Positions 8,516-16,142 of a stretch of 64,000 nucleotides of DNA are shown here, one piece after another. The translations under genes and the position numbers were made by a program. Location: assembly GCA_900465675.1 (NCBI GenBank), contig UBJR01000007.1, forward strand, positions 1 through 64,000, in the 5' to 3' direction. Position 1 is the first letter of the stretch, and each line of letters begins with the position of its first letter. A model generated the notes under the pieces. That model did no database searches. It worked only from the letters and a program-made list of their open reading frames with translations, and was not told where the DNA came from. This DNA comes from Hyphomicrobiales bacterium. GTDB taxonomy: Bacteria; Pseudomonadota; Alphaproteobacteria; Rhizobiales; Rhizobiaceae.

Positions 8516-10912
8516 TCAATCATGTGGAACTTCTGAGGATCGATCGAGACGCACCGGAAGGAGCTTGTAGGAGGGCGTTTTCGATTTCGGATCATGGTGA
8601 GCCAGCGGAAAGAGCGGGTTCGTCTCAGGATAATACGCGCCGCAACATCCCCTGGGAATATCATAGGCAACGATCCTCAACGCCGTCACAGTCCGAACGT
8701 TGTCTGTATCGATCGCAGTGGTCAGATCGACACTGTCGCCATCATTGAAACCAAACCGAAGGATATCCTCCGGGTTCATGAACACCACCTTGCGAGTGCC
8801 TTCCACACCGCGAAATCTGTCGCTGTACCCATAAATCGTGGTGTTGAACTGGTCGTTAGATCGCAGCGTCGCCAGGTGGAGGACGTCGGTGCTCCGCGCC
8901 GTCGAAAATTCCGGAAAGAGTTTCTCCGGCGTCAGGAAGTTCGCCTTGCCGCTCTTCGTCACCCACTTGCGTTCGCGCGCCGGCAGCGGCCTGACAAACC
9001 CACCCGGCGTAAACAGGCGTTTGTTGAAATCCTTGAACGTCTCCGGGTAGGTTCGCTCGATCGCATCGCGGATCTCCGCGTAATTCCCGACCCAGCTTTC
9101 CCAGGGTACCTTGGTTTCGCCGAGGGTCGCCTTGGCAATGCCGGCGACGATTGCCGGCTCCGAAAGGAGTTCCGGGCTTGCCGGTCTCGTCTTGCCGCGG
9201 GAGCCGTGGAAATGGGCGATGGAACTCTCCATCGATACGGCCTGCGGACCGGTCGCCTGCTCGTCCAGTTCGATGCGACCGAGACACGGCAGCAGATAGG
9301 CAATCTCGCCATGGACGACATGGCTGCGATTGAGCTTGGTGGCGATCTGCACGCTAAGCCGCAGCCTACGCCACCCTTTTTCCATGGCAATCGTGTCGGG
9401 GACGGCTCTCAGGAAGTTGCCGCCGAGACTGATGAAGGCTCGCGACTGCCCGCTCATGATCGCCTCACAGGTCTCCACCGTCGAGCGGCCCGTCCAGCGC
9501 GGCGGTTCGAAGCCGTAGAGTTCAGAGAGCTTGTCCAGCGGCGCTAAGCCCGGCTTCTCGGTGATGCCGACAGTCCGCTGTCCCTGGACGTTGGAGTGAC
9601 CGCGGACGGCACAGATGTTGGCGCCCGGTTTGCCGATATTGCCGCGTAACAGTGCCAGATTGCAGACCATATGGACGTTCTGGACGCCCATAAGCTGTTG
9701 CGTCAAACCCATGCCATAAACCAGCATCACCGCCTCGGATTCGGCGTAGGTGGCCGCTGCCTGCGTCATCTCATCACGGCTGAGACCTGAAACCCGCTCC
9801 AGCTCCTCCCACCGATGGCCGCGTGCGGCGTTGGCGAATTCCTCGAAGCCGGTGGTGTGCTCCTTGATGAAGTCATGGTCGAGGACATGCTTCTTGTCGG
9901 CGGCCGCAATCGAGGCCGCAAAGGCAACCATTGCAGCGTTATCTGGATCCTTTGGTTTGCCGTCGTCACCGGCGACACGGCTTTGATGGGAGGCTTTCAA
10001 GGCATCGTCGGCTTCGATCAGCGCCTTGCAGACGCCAAATAGTGCGGCGATATCGCCACCGTTGTTGACCTGATAACATTCGGAGGAAATCTTCGTTTCG
10101 TTGCCGGTGAGCATCTGCGTCGGCGCCTGCGGGTTGACGAACCGCTCAAGGCCGCGTTCGCGCAACAGATTGAAGGTGACGATCTTGACGCCGCGATCGA
10201 CGGCATCCTGGAGATCGTGCAGCAAGCGCGGCGACGACGTACCAACGTTCTGCGCGATGTAGAAGATGCAGTCGGTGTTCTGGAAGTCCGAAAGGACGGC
10301 TGTTCCAACAGCGGCCCCGATGCTTTCCGGAAGAGCGACCGATGAGCTCTCGTGACACATGTTGGAGCTGTCGGGCATGTTATTGCTGCCGTACATGCGC
10401 GCAAACAGCTGGTACATGTAACTCGTTTCGAGCGATGCCCGACCCGACGTGTAGAAATCGACCTGATGCGGGTCGAGAGCGCGTAGCTCCCGACCGATCT
10501 CTTCGAACGCCTCGGCCCAGGTGACCGGAAGATATTGATCGGTGGCTGCGTCCCAGCGCATCGGATGCGTCAAACGACCTTGTTCTTCGAGGTCGTGATC
10601 GTTCCAAAGCTCCAATTCGCGAAGAGGATGTTTATCGAAGAATGCCCGGTCGGCACGTCGCGATGTCACCTCCCAGGCTGTGGCTTTGGCCCCATTCTCG
10701 CAGAACTCAAGAGGGTGAGTCTTGGCAGGTTTTGCCCAGGCGCAACTCACGCACATATAACCTTCCGGCTTGTTCTGCGCCGATAGCAGCTTCGGCCCAC
10801 GCAGAGCGACATGCTCTTTCAGGGTGATCTCGGCCACGGATTTCGCAGAGCCCCATCCGCCCGCAGGTCCGGAATAGGGCTTGATTTTGGGAGAGCGTGT
10901 TTTCGACGTCAT
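8516..10912 (-). CDS. FdhF/YdeP-family molybdopterin oxidoreductase
   Basis: 798 residues from the ATG at 10912. This is the bis-MGD molybdopterin oxidoreductase family annotated FdhF/YdeP. The N-terminal cysteine cluster is Cys54, Cys57 and Cys71 (CVSCAWAKP and EFCENG). The molybdenum-ligand region is NMCHESSS near residue 180. Cofactor-binding segments include YGMGLTQQ and ALLRGNIGKPGANICAVRGH, and a C-terminal molydopterin dinucleotide-binding domain is present. The substrate is unproved: E. coli YdeP affects acid resistance, and formate is a guess from homology. It has no twin-arginine signal, so it is cytoplasmic. It leads the oxidase operon, with an EcfG-like promoter upstream. Confidence 0.9.
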   Translation of the reverse strand: MTSKTRSPKIKPYSGPAGGWGSAKSVAEITLKEHVALRGPKLLSAQNKPEGYMCVSCAWAKPAKTHPLEFCENGAKATAWEVTSRRADRAFFDKHPLRELELWNDHDLEEQGRLTHPMRWDAATDQYLPVTWAEAFEEIGRELRALDPHQVDFYTSGRASLETSYMYQLFARMYGSNNMPDSSNMCHESSSVALPESIGAAVGTAVLSDFQNTDCIFYIAQNVGTSSPRLLHDLQDAVDRGVKIVTFNLLRERGLERFVNPQAPTQMLTGNETKISSECYQVNNGGDIAALFGVCKALIEADDALKASHQSRVAGDDGKPKDPDNAAMVAFAASIAAADKKHVLDHDFIKEHTTGFEEFANAARGHRWEELERVSGLSRDEMTQAAATYAESEAVMLVYGMGLTQQLMGVQNVHMVCNLALLRGNIGKPGANICAVRGHSNVQGQRTVGITEKPGLAPLDKLSELYGFEPPRWTGRSTVETCEAIMSGQSRAFISLGGNFLRAVPDTIAMEKGWRRLRLSVQIATKLNRSHVVHGEIAYLLPCLGRIELDEQATGPQAVSMESSIAHFHGSRGKTRPASPELLSEPAIVAGIAKATLGETKVPWESWVGNYAEIRDAIERTYPETFKDFNKRLFTPGGFVRPLPARERKWVTKSGKANFLTPEKLFPEFSTARSTDVLHLATLRSNDQFNTTIYGYSDRFRGVEGTRKVVFMNPEDILRFGFNDGDSVDLTTAIDTDNVRTVTALRIVAYDIPRGCCGAYYPETNPLFPLAHHDPKSKTPSYKLLPVRLDRSSEVPHD

Positions 10913-10972
10913 GGATGCCTCAAGAGATACCACGAGGCGAGCCATCTCGGTTGAGGCTCCTCGGTTATAGTA

Positions 10973-10997
10973 AACCTTCGATGTCGCACCAAGTTCC
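10973..10997 (-). promoter_or_regulatory. EcfG/RpoE2-like promoter of the oxidoreductase-oxidase operon
   Basis: On the minus strand, GGAAC (10997-10993), a 16-base spacer and GGTT (10976-10973), 61 bases before the ATG at 10912. If active, it would place the molybdopterin enzyme and the whole caa3 operon under general-stress control. Confidence 0.6.
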
Positions 10998-11031
10998 GCT
11001 GCGCCGGGAAGGCGCAGCTTGCTTCATAGCT

Positions 11032-11268
11032 CTATCCTCGAAACTCGCCCTCGTTCATGTCGCGCTCGTCATAATTGATGTGCCAGTCCGCGGAGTCTTT
11101 GCCCTTGCCGGGCGTTTTCTTGTTGACCGTCGCGTCGTCGGAATGAGTGATCACGCGCGGCTTGGCGCTGCTGACGCCGTTGTTGGATCCACCAGCATGG
11201 TTGCTTTCGGACTGCCCTCTGGCATCCTGTTCAATCTGCGCCTTGGACGGTTTGCCATTTTTTGTCAT
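11032..11268 (-). CDS. Small hydrophilic stress-type protein
   Basis: 78 residues, highly charged and rich in K, D, S, N and G, with no hydrophobic core; it is probably disordered. A CAGGAG Shine-Dalgarno sequence precedes the ATG at 11268 by 7 bases. The gene overlaps the end of the DUF2934 gene, so it is the last gene of that small operon. A longer plus-strand frame covers the same bases but has no family signature. I do not recognise the family. Confidence 0.6.
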   Translation of the reverse strand: MTKNGKPSKAQIEQDARGQSESNHAGGSNNGVSSAKPRVITHSDDATVNKKTPGKGKDSADWHINYDERDMNEGEFRG

Positions 11269-11843
11269 GATTGAGCTCCTGAGCGTTCGGACCGGCGGTT
11301 TCTCATATCCTCCTCGGCCTGCGTCTCGCCCACCGCGCGGCGCAGTCCCTTTTCTGCCTCTCGAGCCAGACGCGTGCGACGCCGGGCGGCGGTCGGATTA
11401 TCCGCAGCGCGAGAAGCATCCGTTTCGGCTGGAACCGTCTCGAGATCATTATTTTCGAGTACCCCCCATGACGGATCCCATTCGACGCCTTCTGTCAGCT
11501 CCACGAAGATCGGCTCGCCGCAACCTCCATTGTGGGATTGGGCCAGTTCGAAAGCAGCCTCCGGCTCCATCTCCTCACCAGGAAATATCGAATCGTCTTG
11601 CCCGGTCTCGGCGATCTTGCGGACATATCCGCGAACTTGATCGCCGGAATGATAGAACTTGATCACCAGTGACCCGGCAGACGCCGCGCCAACAGGGTAA
11701 GGCATGTAGTGAGCGCCTTGACCTGTAGCGCTGGCCTCGCCGTCTGCCGCCTGATACCAGTGCGCAAGATCCCGTCCTTCCGGCCGCCCCTCGCTTTCCC
11801 AGATTTGATAGGCGCGCAGTCTTTTTTCCTCTTCGTCGATCAT
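11265..11843 (-). CDS. DUF2934-domain protein
   Basis: 192 residues. The first 35 residues match DUF2934 (RAYQIWESEGRPEGRDLAHW), a short helical domain common in rhizobial and other alphaproteobacterial stress proteins. The middle (YPVGAASAGSLVIKFYHSGD) is a beta-rich segment and the C-terminal 50 residues are charged and helical. An AGGAGG element precedes the ATG. It overlaps the downstream 78-residue protein gene by 4 bases. The role is unknown. Confidence 0.75.
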   Translation of the reverse strand: MIDEEEKRLRAYQIWESEGRPEGRDLAHWYQAADGEASATGQGAHYMPYPVGAASAGSLVIKFYHSGDQVRGYVRKIAETGQDDSIFPGEEMEPEAAFELAQSHNGGCGEPIFVELTEGVEWDPSWGVLENNDLETVPAETDASRAADNPTAARRRTRLAREAEKGLRRAVGETQAEEDMRNRRSERSGAQS

Positions 11844-11869
11844 GACTGCCTCCTGACTTTTTCACAGCA

Positions 11870-12397
11870 CTACTTGTTGAGGTCCTTTGCCAGCATCAGA
11901 TGGTGTTCCAGAGCTGGACGTGTACTGGCGGCCCACGCTTTCAAATCGGCATTGTCGCCTTCATCGCCATATCGCTTGAACAGATCGACCGCATCTTCAT
12001 GCACGGACTCCTGATCAGAGTGGTATTGCTTGTTGAAGTCGGCGCCCTGAAGGCCGTTCAGCTTGTCGAGCATGCTTTGCTGACTGGATGTCATCGCTGC
12101 CGGAAGCGGTGCTTTGACCTTGCCGCTGGTCACCAAGCCCTTGAGTTCATCCGTGGTCTTCTGGTGATCGGTAAGCATCTGCTGGGCAAAGGCTTTCGTT
12201 GCTTCGTCACCACGCTCCAGGGCAAGCTTGCTCGAGGCGATCTCGAACATATCGCTGGTGGCGGCTTCCTTGACGAAGTCTTCCGTCTTCGGCGCGACGC
12301 CCATCAGCGAATTGACGCCTGTTTTTTCGGCGGCAGATTGCGCGAAGGCCGGACCGGCAAGCACGAGGGCAAGCGAAGCGATAGCAAGATGTTTCAT
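11870..12397 (-). CDS. Periplasmic DUF4142 (ferritin-like) protein, copy 1
   Basis: 175 residues from the ATG at 12397, which follows an AGGAG element. A signal peptide (MKHLAIASLALVLAGPAFAQ) is followed by a four-helix DUF4142 domain with the family patterns ASSKLALERG, FAQQMLTDHQKTTDEL and QESVHEDAVDLFKRYGDEG. DUF4142 proteins are predicted to be ferritin-like and are often stress-induced; the biochemical role is unproved. A close paralogue lies at 47094-47627. A well-formed EcfG-like promoter (12427-12452) sits upstream. Confidence 0.88.
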   Translation of the reverse strand: MKHLAIASLALVLAGPAFAQSAAEKTGVNSLMGVAPKTEDFVKEAATSDMFEIASSKLALERGDEATKAFAQQMLTDHQKTTDELKGLVTSGKVKAPLPAAMTSSQQSMLDKLNGLQGADFNKQYHSDQESVHEDAVDLFKRYGDEGDNADLKAWAASTRPALEHHLMLAKDLNK

Positions 12398-12426
12398 AAG
12401 GATCTCCTGAATTGTCATCGCCTAAA

Positions 12427-12452
12427 AACGGCTTTGCCAGCCTGACTGTTCC
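12427..12452 (-). promoter_or_regulatory. EcfG/RpoE2-like promoter of DUF4142 copy 1
   Basis: Minus strand: GGAAC (12452-12448), a 17-base spacer, CGTT (12430-12427). This is an exact match to the alphaproteobacterial EcfG consensus, 30 bases before the ATG at 12397. Confidence 0.7.
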
Positions 12453-12554
12453 ACGGAAAATCGACCGAGCGGAGCGCGGTGCCCGCTGCCAAGATATCGA
12501 CAAGAGAGACGCGGCGGGATGAAGGGTCTCCAGGTGCGCCTCCAGATCGGTGGA

Positions 12555-13485
12555 TTAATCCACGACTTTCAGAACGACCTTGCCGCGGATATGGTTCTCC
12601 TTGAGGGCTGCCTGCGCTTTTGCGGCCTCGCGAAGCTCAAAGGTGCTCGCGATCACCACCTTGACCTTGCCTTGGTCGATCAAGTCCGCGATCTCTTGCA
12701 ATTGAGCGCCGTTCGGCTGCGCGGTGTAGCGGCCGACGCGAATGTCCCGTTCAGCGGCGCGCGCCTTGTCCGGCTCATGAAGCGTGGAGATCAGCGCGCC
12801 TCCTGGCTTGACGACAATGAAGCTGCGCTCCTGCGTCTCACCACCAATCAGATCGAACACCAAGTCTACGGGCTCGATCAGGTTCTCGAACTTTTCGGAC
12901 TTGTGGTCGCTCACCTGATCGGCCCCGAGATCGCTTACGAACTCCTTGTCGGCCGCAGATACCGTGGTTGCGACCCAGGCGCCCTTTGCCTTGGCGAACT
13001 GAATGGCGAAATGTCCGACCCCGCCGGCGCCACCGTGGATAAGAACGCGCTGGCCCTGCCGCAGACCGCCCTGGTCGAAGAGACCCTGCCAGGCGGTGAT
13101 GCCGGCAAGCGGCACGGCGGCCGCGCCGACCGCATCCAGTGATTTTGGCTTCGCGGCGACTTCGTCAACTCGTGCTAGGACGAATTCCTCGTAGCCGCCA
13201 TGTTCTGGCGAGAGAAACGCAAAGACCTCGTCGCCGATGAGGAAGCTTGAGATATCGTCGCCGGCGGCCGCGATTTGTCCGCTGACATCGCGCCCGAGCA
13301 CACAGGGCAAGTCCTTCTCGGTAACCACAGGACATTTCCCTTCGCGCATCTTGGCATCGACCGGATTTGACGCTTGCGGCAAAGACTTTGATGAGGACTT
13401 CGTTAGCAGACGGGATCGGACGGTCAATTCCCTCGATTGCCATGACCTCCGGTCCGCCGAAGCGATGAATGCGCACAGCCTGCAT
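12555..13485 (-). pseudogene. NADP-dependent quinone oxidoreductase, frameshifted
   Basis: A zinc-free medium-chain dehydrogenase of the quinone oxidoreductase type. The N-terminus MQAVRIHRFGGPEVM starts at 13485 behind an AAGGAG element, and the nucleotide-binding motif is HGGAGGVGHFAIQFAKAKG. The frame changes inside the T-run 13366-13368: removing one base there joins VLIKVFAAS to VNPVDAKMREGKCP, as the family requires. Restored length is about 310 residues. It is divergent from the flavodoxin-like gene and each has its own EcfG-like promoter. It would reduce quinones or enones with NADPH. The break may be a sequencing error in a short homopolymer. Confidence 0.85.
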
Positions 13486-13531
13486 GATGAAACTCCTTTG
13501 ATGTTCGGGATTTTTTGTTGTTCAAAACGGA

Positions 13532-13556
13532 AACCGCACCGCAATGCGATCGTTCC
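13532..13556 (-). promoter_or_regulatory. EcfG/RpoE2-like promoter of the quinone oxidoreductase
   Basis: Minus strand: GGAAC (13556-13552), a 16-base spacer, GGTT (13535-13532), 47 bases before the ATG at 13485. Confidence 0.6.
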
Positions 13557-13574
13557 CTTGCAGTCGGCGCGCAG

Positions 13575-13599
13575 GGAACAACTCGGCTGATGATCGGTT
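13575..13599 (+). promoter_or_regulatory. EcfG/RpoE2-like promoter of the reductase-UdgX operon
   Basis: GGAAC (13575-13579), a 16-base spacer, GGTT (13596-13599), 84 bases before the ATG at 13683. It is back to back with the minus-strand promoter, giving a divergent stress-controlled pair. Confidence 0.6.
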
Positions 13600-13682
13600 T
13601 CGCTTTGCGAGTTGGAGGTACCAAGGCTTCCCGAACATCAGGCTGTTGGAACAGCCGGCCCATTTTCACAGCAGGAGCAACC

Positions 13683-14300
13683 ATGTCTTTGAAAGCACTT
13701 GCCTTGAACGGCACTCTGAAATCCTCGGATGCCTCAGAGCCATCCTCCACCGGCAAATTGCTCGAACTCATTGCCGAAGAGTTCAAGACGCACGGCGTCG
13801 AAACCGAGAGCATTCGGCTTTCCGATCATAACATCAAGCCGGGCGTGACGTCGGACGAAGGCGAAGGAGACGCGTGGCCAGCCATCCGCAAAAAGGTTCT
13901 GGAAGCCGATATTCTGCTGATCGGCACGCCGATTTGGCTCGGGCAGCCGGGAAGCGTTTGCAAGCGGGCTCTCGAGCGGATGGACGCGTTTCTCGAAGAG
14001 ACCGACGATCAGGGCCGCATGGTGTCCTATGGCAAGGTCGCAGCAGTTGCGGTGGTCGGTAACGAGGATGGCGCCCACCACGTTTCCGCGGAAGTGTTTC
14101 AGGCCCTCAACGATGTCGGCTTCACGATTCCGGCCAATGCGGTTGCCTACTGGGTCGGCGAGGCCATGGGATCGACGAACTTTGTCGATCTCAAAAAGAC
14201 CCCGGAGGCGGTTCAGACGATGATATCGATGCTGGCGCGCAATACGGTTCATCTCGCCAAGCTTCTGAAGAAATCCCAATATCCGGGCGAGGAGGGCTAG
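13683..14300 (+). CDS. Flavodoxin-fold NAD(P)H-dependent FMN reductase
   Basis: 205 residues from the ATG at 13683, set by an AGGAG element 6 bases upstream. It has a flavodoxin-like fold: the phosphate loop NGTLKSSDASEPSSTGKLLE near residue 10 and the FMN-contact segment LIGTPIWLGQPGSVCKRALER near residue 77, as in the NADPH-dependent FMN reductase family. It probably reduces flavin or quinone in the cytoplasm. The next gene (UdgX) begins 7 bases later, so they form an operon. An EcfG-like promoter precedes it. Confidence 0.85.
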   Translation: MSLKALALNGTLKSSDASEPSSTGKLLELIAEEFKTHGVETESIRLSDHNIKPGVTSDEGEGDAWPAIRKKVLEADILLIGTPIWLGQPGSVCKRALERMDAFLEETDDQGRMVSYGKVAAVAVVGNEDGAHHVSAEVFQALNDVGFTIPANAVAYWVGEAMGSTNFVDLKKTPEAVQTMISMLARNTVHLAKLLKKSQYPGEEG

Positions 14301-14306
14301 CAGGCA

Positions 14307-14984
14307 ATGCCGACGACCACCCGCAAGGCGCAGGTCCCGCCTGCTCTTGCAGAACCCCATCCACAGGCAACAAGTTTGAGCGCGTTGCGGCACCAAGCTG
14401 AGGCCTGTGAACGCTGTGATCTCTACCGGGATGCTACCCAAACCGTGTTCGGCGAAGGCCCGTCCGAGGCAAGGGTTGTGCTGATTGGCGAGCAACCGGG
14501 AGATCAGGAGGACATCGCCGGCAAGCCTTTCGTCGGCCCCGCGGGTAGGCTGCTCGACGAATGTCTGCAGGAAGCCGGCGTTGATCGATCACTCTGCTAC
14601 GTGACCAATGCGGTCAAGCACTTCAAATTCGAACGACGCGGCAAACGGCGCCTTCATGCCAAGCCAAACGCCGGTGAGATACAACGTTGCGCCTGGTGGC
14701 TGGGCGGCGAACTTGAGCTCCTCCGGCCTGACCTCATCGTGGCGCTCGGGGCGACAGCCCTCTACACTCTGATGGGCCGATCGGTCGGACTGACCAAGGA
14801 ACGAGGACACGTTCTACCTGCAGCGAGCGGGACGCCTATCCTGGTCACGATCCATCCGTCCTATCTGCTCCGGCTCCGCGATCACGATGATCGTGAGAGC
14901 GAGCGCCAGCGCTTTATCAGCGACCTCAAGAGTATTGGCGACCATCTGAATGCGTCACTGATGACGGCACGGCAAAATGCTTAG
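14307..14984 (+). CDS. udgX: UdgX-type uracil-DNA glycosylase
   Basis: 225 residues of the iron-sulfur uracil-DNA glycosylase superfamily. An N-terminal cysteine pair (CERCDLY, Cys34 and Cys37) precedes motif A GEQPGDQED (residues 61-69) and motif B TIHPSYLLR. The insert KRRLH (His117) corresponds to the KRRIH loop that in Mycobacterium smegmatis UdgX carries the histidine forming a covalent bond with the abasic site after uracil release. GEQPG rather than family 4 GEGPG also fits UdgX. It acts on uracil in single-stranded DNA, probably as a suicide-type repair protein. It sits in a stress-type operon after a flavin reductase; its stop overlaps a convergent small gene. Confidence 0.9.
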   Translation: MPTTTRKAQVPPALAEPHPQATSLSALRHQAEACERCDLYRDATQTVFGEGPSEARVVLIGEQPGDQEDIAGKPFVGPAGRLLDECLQEAGVDRSLCYVTNAVKHFKFERRGKRRLHAKPNAGEIQRCAWWLGGELELLRPDLIVALGATALYTLMGRSVGLTKERGHVLPAASGTPILVTIHPSYLLRLRDHDDRESERQRFISDLKSIGDHLNASLMTARQNA

Positions 14985-15208
14985 GGATCGAAACTCCCGA
15001 CGGCCGGTAGTTCCGGTTGCGGTCCGAGCTGTTCCTCATCGGTCCAAAGGTTATCGGCGAGATCGCCCAGCGATTGCAGCACGAGGCGGCGGGGCCAGCC
15101 GGCAGCAACGGCTTCCTCGATGATCGACAGAAACGACGGTTCCAAAGCCTGCTGGCATTCGAGATCGTCGTCGCGCGGATTGTCATTCGGCGCTTTTATG
15201 ACCGGCAT
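14981..15208 (-). CDS. Small hypothetical protein
   Basis: 75 residues from the ATG at 15208, preceded by GGGAGAG. It is acidic and helical (SFLSIIEEAVAAGWPRRLVLQSLGDLADN), with no membrane segment. It resembles the small helical protein encoded at 22639 in having a central helix followed by a short acidic end, but they are not clear homologues. It lies 35 bases after the DUF3175 gene and probably shares its transcript. The function is unknown. Confidence 0.6.
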   Translation of the reverse strand: MPVIKAPNDNPRDDDLECQQALEPSFLSIIEEAVAAGWPRRLVLQSLGDLADNLWTDEEQLGPQPELPAVGSFDP

Positions 15209-15243
15209 AGCCACTCTCCCTTCAGCATCAAACGAGAGGCTCT

Positions 15244-15540
15244 TTAGCGCTTCGGCTGCTTGCCAAAGTCCTTGCGCAACTCGTCCTTGGCGCGATTGAG
15301 GGTCGCCAGGCGTGATCGAGACAACTGCTTACCGGCACGATTGATATAGAAGGTAAGCATCGACATCGCAGACTGGAAAGGGCTGGCCTTTCGCCGCGGG
15401 CTTTCCTCCGCGGAATGCTTGAGCGAATCCGCGATCTTCTTGGCGCTGCGCTGCTTGAACACCCCGCCTTCAAGGTCCATCGCATCGCTGTTGTCGGTCA
15501 CGTCCTGCGACCAATTCTGCTTGGGTTTCTTTTTCGGCAT
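15244..15540 (-). CDS. DUF3175-domain protein
   Basis: 98 residues, basic, with the DUF3175 pattern: an N-terminal WSQDVTDNSDAMDLEGGVF, then RSAKKIADSLKHSAE and FYINRAGKQLSRSRLATLNRAKDELRK. A CGGAGG element precedes the ATG. The family is widespread in alphaproteobacteria and often sits among stress genes; its role is not known, but the basic composition suggests possible nucleic-acid association. Confidence 0.82.
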   Translation of the reverse strand: MPKKKPKQNWSQDVTDNSDAMDLEGGVFKQRSAKKIADSLKHSAEESPRRKASPFQSAMSMLTFYINRAGKQLSRSRLATLNRAKDELRKDFGKQPKR

Positions 15541-15591
15541 CGGATCCTCCGCATGTGAAGCGGCGCCCTGGGTCGGGCGCCATATCAGGGG

Positions 15592-15906
15592 TCAATGATG
15601 GGCGTGGTGCTCATTGCGTTTGCGAGTGGCAGCGGCCTTTTTGGCCGAAGCGGAACGCTCTTCCTTGGTCCGCGATGCAGCAGCGGCACCACCCCTGCGC
15701 CCGCCTTTTTCGGAGGATGCATGGTTTTCGGCATGGCCACGGCCCGATCCGGACTTCTTGCCACCGCCGCTCTCCTTGTTGACGGTGGCCCAGGCGCGGC
15801 GCTCGGCTTCCTTTTCGGAAACGCCACGATCTTCGTAGCCTTCCTCGATATGCTCGGCCTTGCGCTTCTGCTTGTCGGTATAGGCGGACTTGTCACCTTG
15901 GGGCAT
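15592..15906 (-). CDS. Small basic KGG/plasmid-stabilisation-like stress protein
   Basis: 104 residues from the ATG at 15906, behind an AAGGAG element. The N-terminal part, MPQGDKSAYTDKQKRKAEHI and then GYEDRGVSEKEAERRAWATVNKE, is a conserved module in proteins sometimes annotated as plasmid stabilisation proteins. The C-terminal half is low complexity, rich in G, K, A, R and H, and ends HHAHH. It is probably a DNA- or RNA-associated stress protein; no toxin-antitoxin partner is adjacent. An EcfG-like promoter lies upstream at 15947-15971. Confidence 0.7.
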   Translation of the reverse strand: MPQGDKSAYTDKQKRKAEHIEEGYEDRGVSEKEAERRAWATVNKESGGGKKSGSGRGHAENHASSEKGGRRGGAAAASRTKEERSASAKKAAATRKRNEHHAHH

Positions 15907-15946
15907 GGAACATCTCCTTGACTGACATGAGATTTGACGCAGGGAA

Positions 15947-15971
15947 AACTGCGGTTTTCGACCAAAGTTCC
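15947..15971 (-). promoter_or_regulatory. EcfG/RpoE2-like promoter
   Basis: Minus strand: GGAAC (15971-15967), a 16-base spacer, AGTT (15950-15947), 41 bases before the ATG at 15906. Confidence 0.55.
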
Positions 15972-16076
15972 GCTGACTGTGAATTGTGATCGCGTCTCTG
16001 CGACTGACGCTCAGGACGTCCGGATCGAACCGCTCCAGATCGGATTTTCGGAGCAGAAGGGATCTGCCGCCATTGC

Positions 16077-16102
16077 GGAACCAACACCCGGAAACAAGGG
16101 TT
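16077..16102 (+). promoter_or_regulatory. EcfG/RpoE2-like promoter of the ThDP enzyme
   Basis: GGAAC (16077-16081), a 17-base spacer, GGTT (16099-16102), 41 bases before the ATG at 16143. Confidence 0.6.
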
Positions 16103-16142
16103 TGTTGCAGACCTATTTTGATGTGACCCAAGAGGCATCGAT

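Noticed and set aside
10897..11274. Plus-strand open frame of 125 codons over the small stress gene
   Set aside because: It overlaps the molybdoenzyme start and promoter, lacks a ribosome-binding site and has no recognisable domain.
13734..14495. Minus-strand open frame of 253 codons over the reductase gene
   Set aside because: The plus-strand flavodoxin-like and UdgX proteins have strong motifs; this frame has none.
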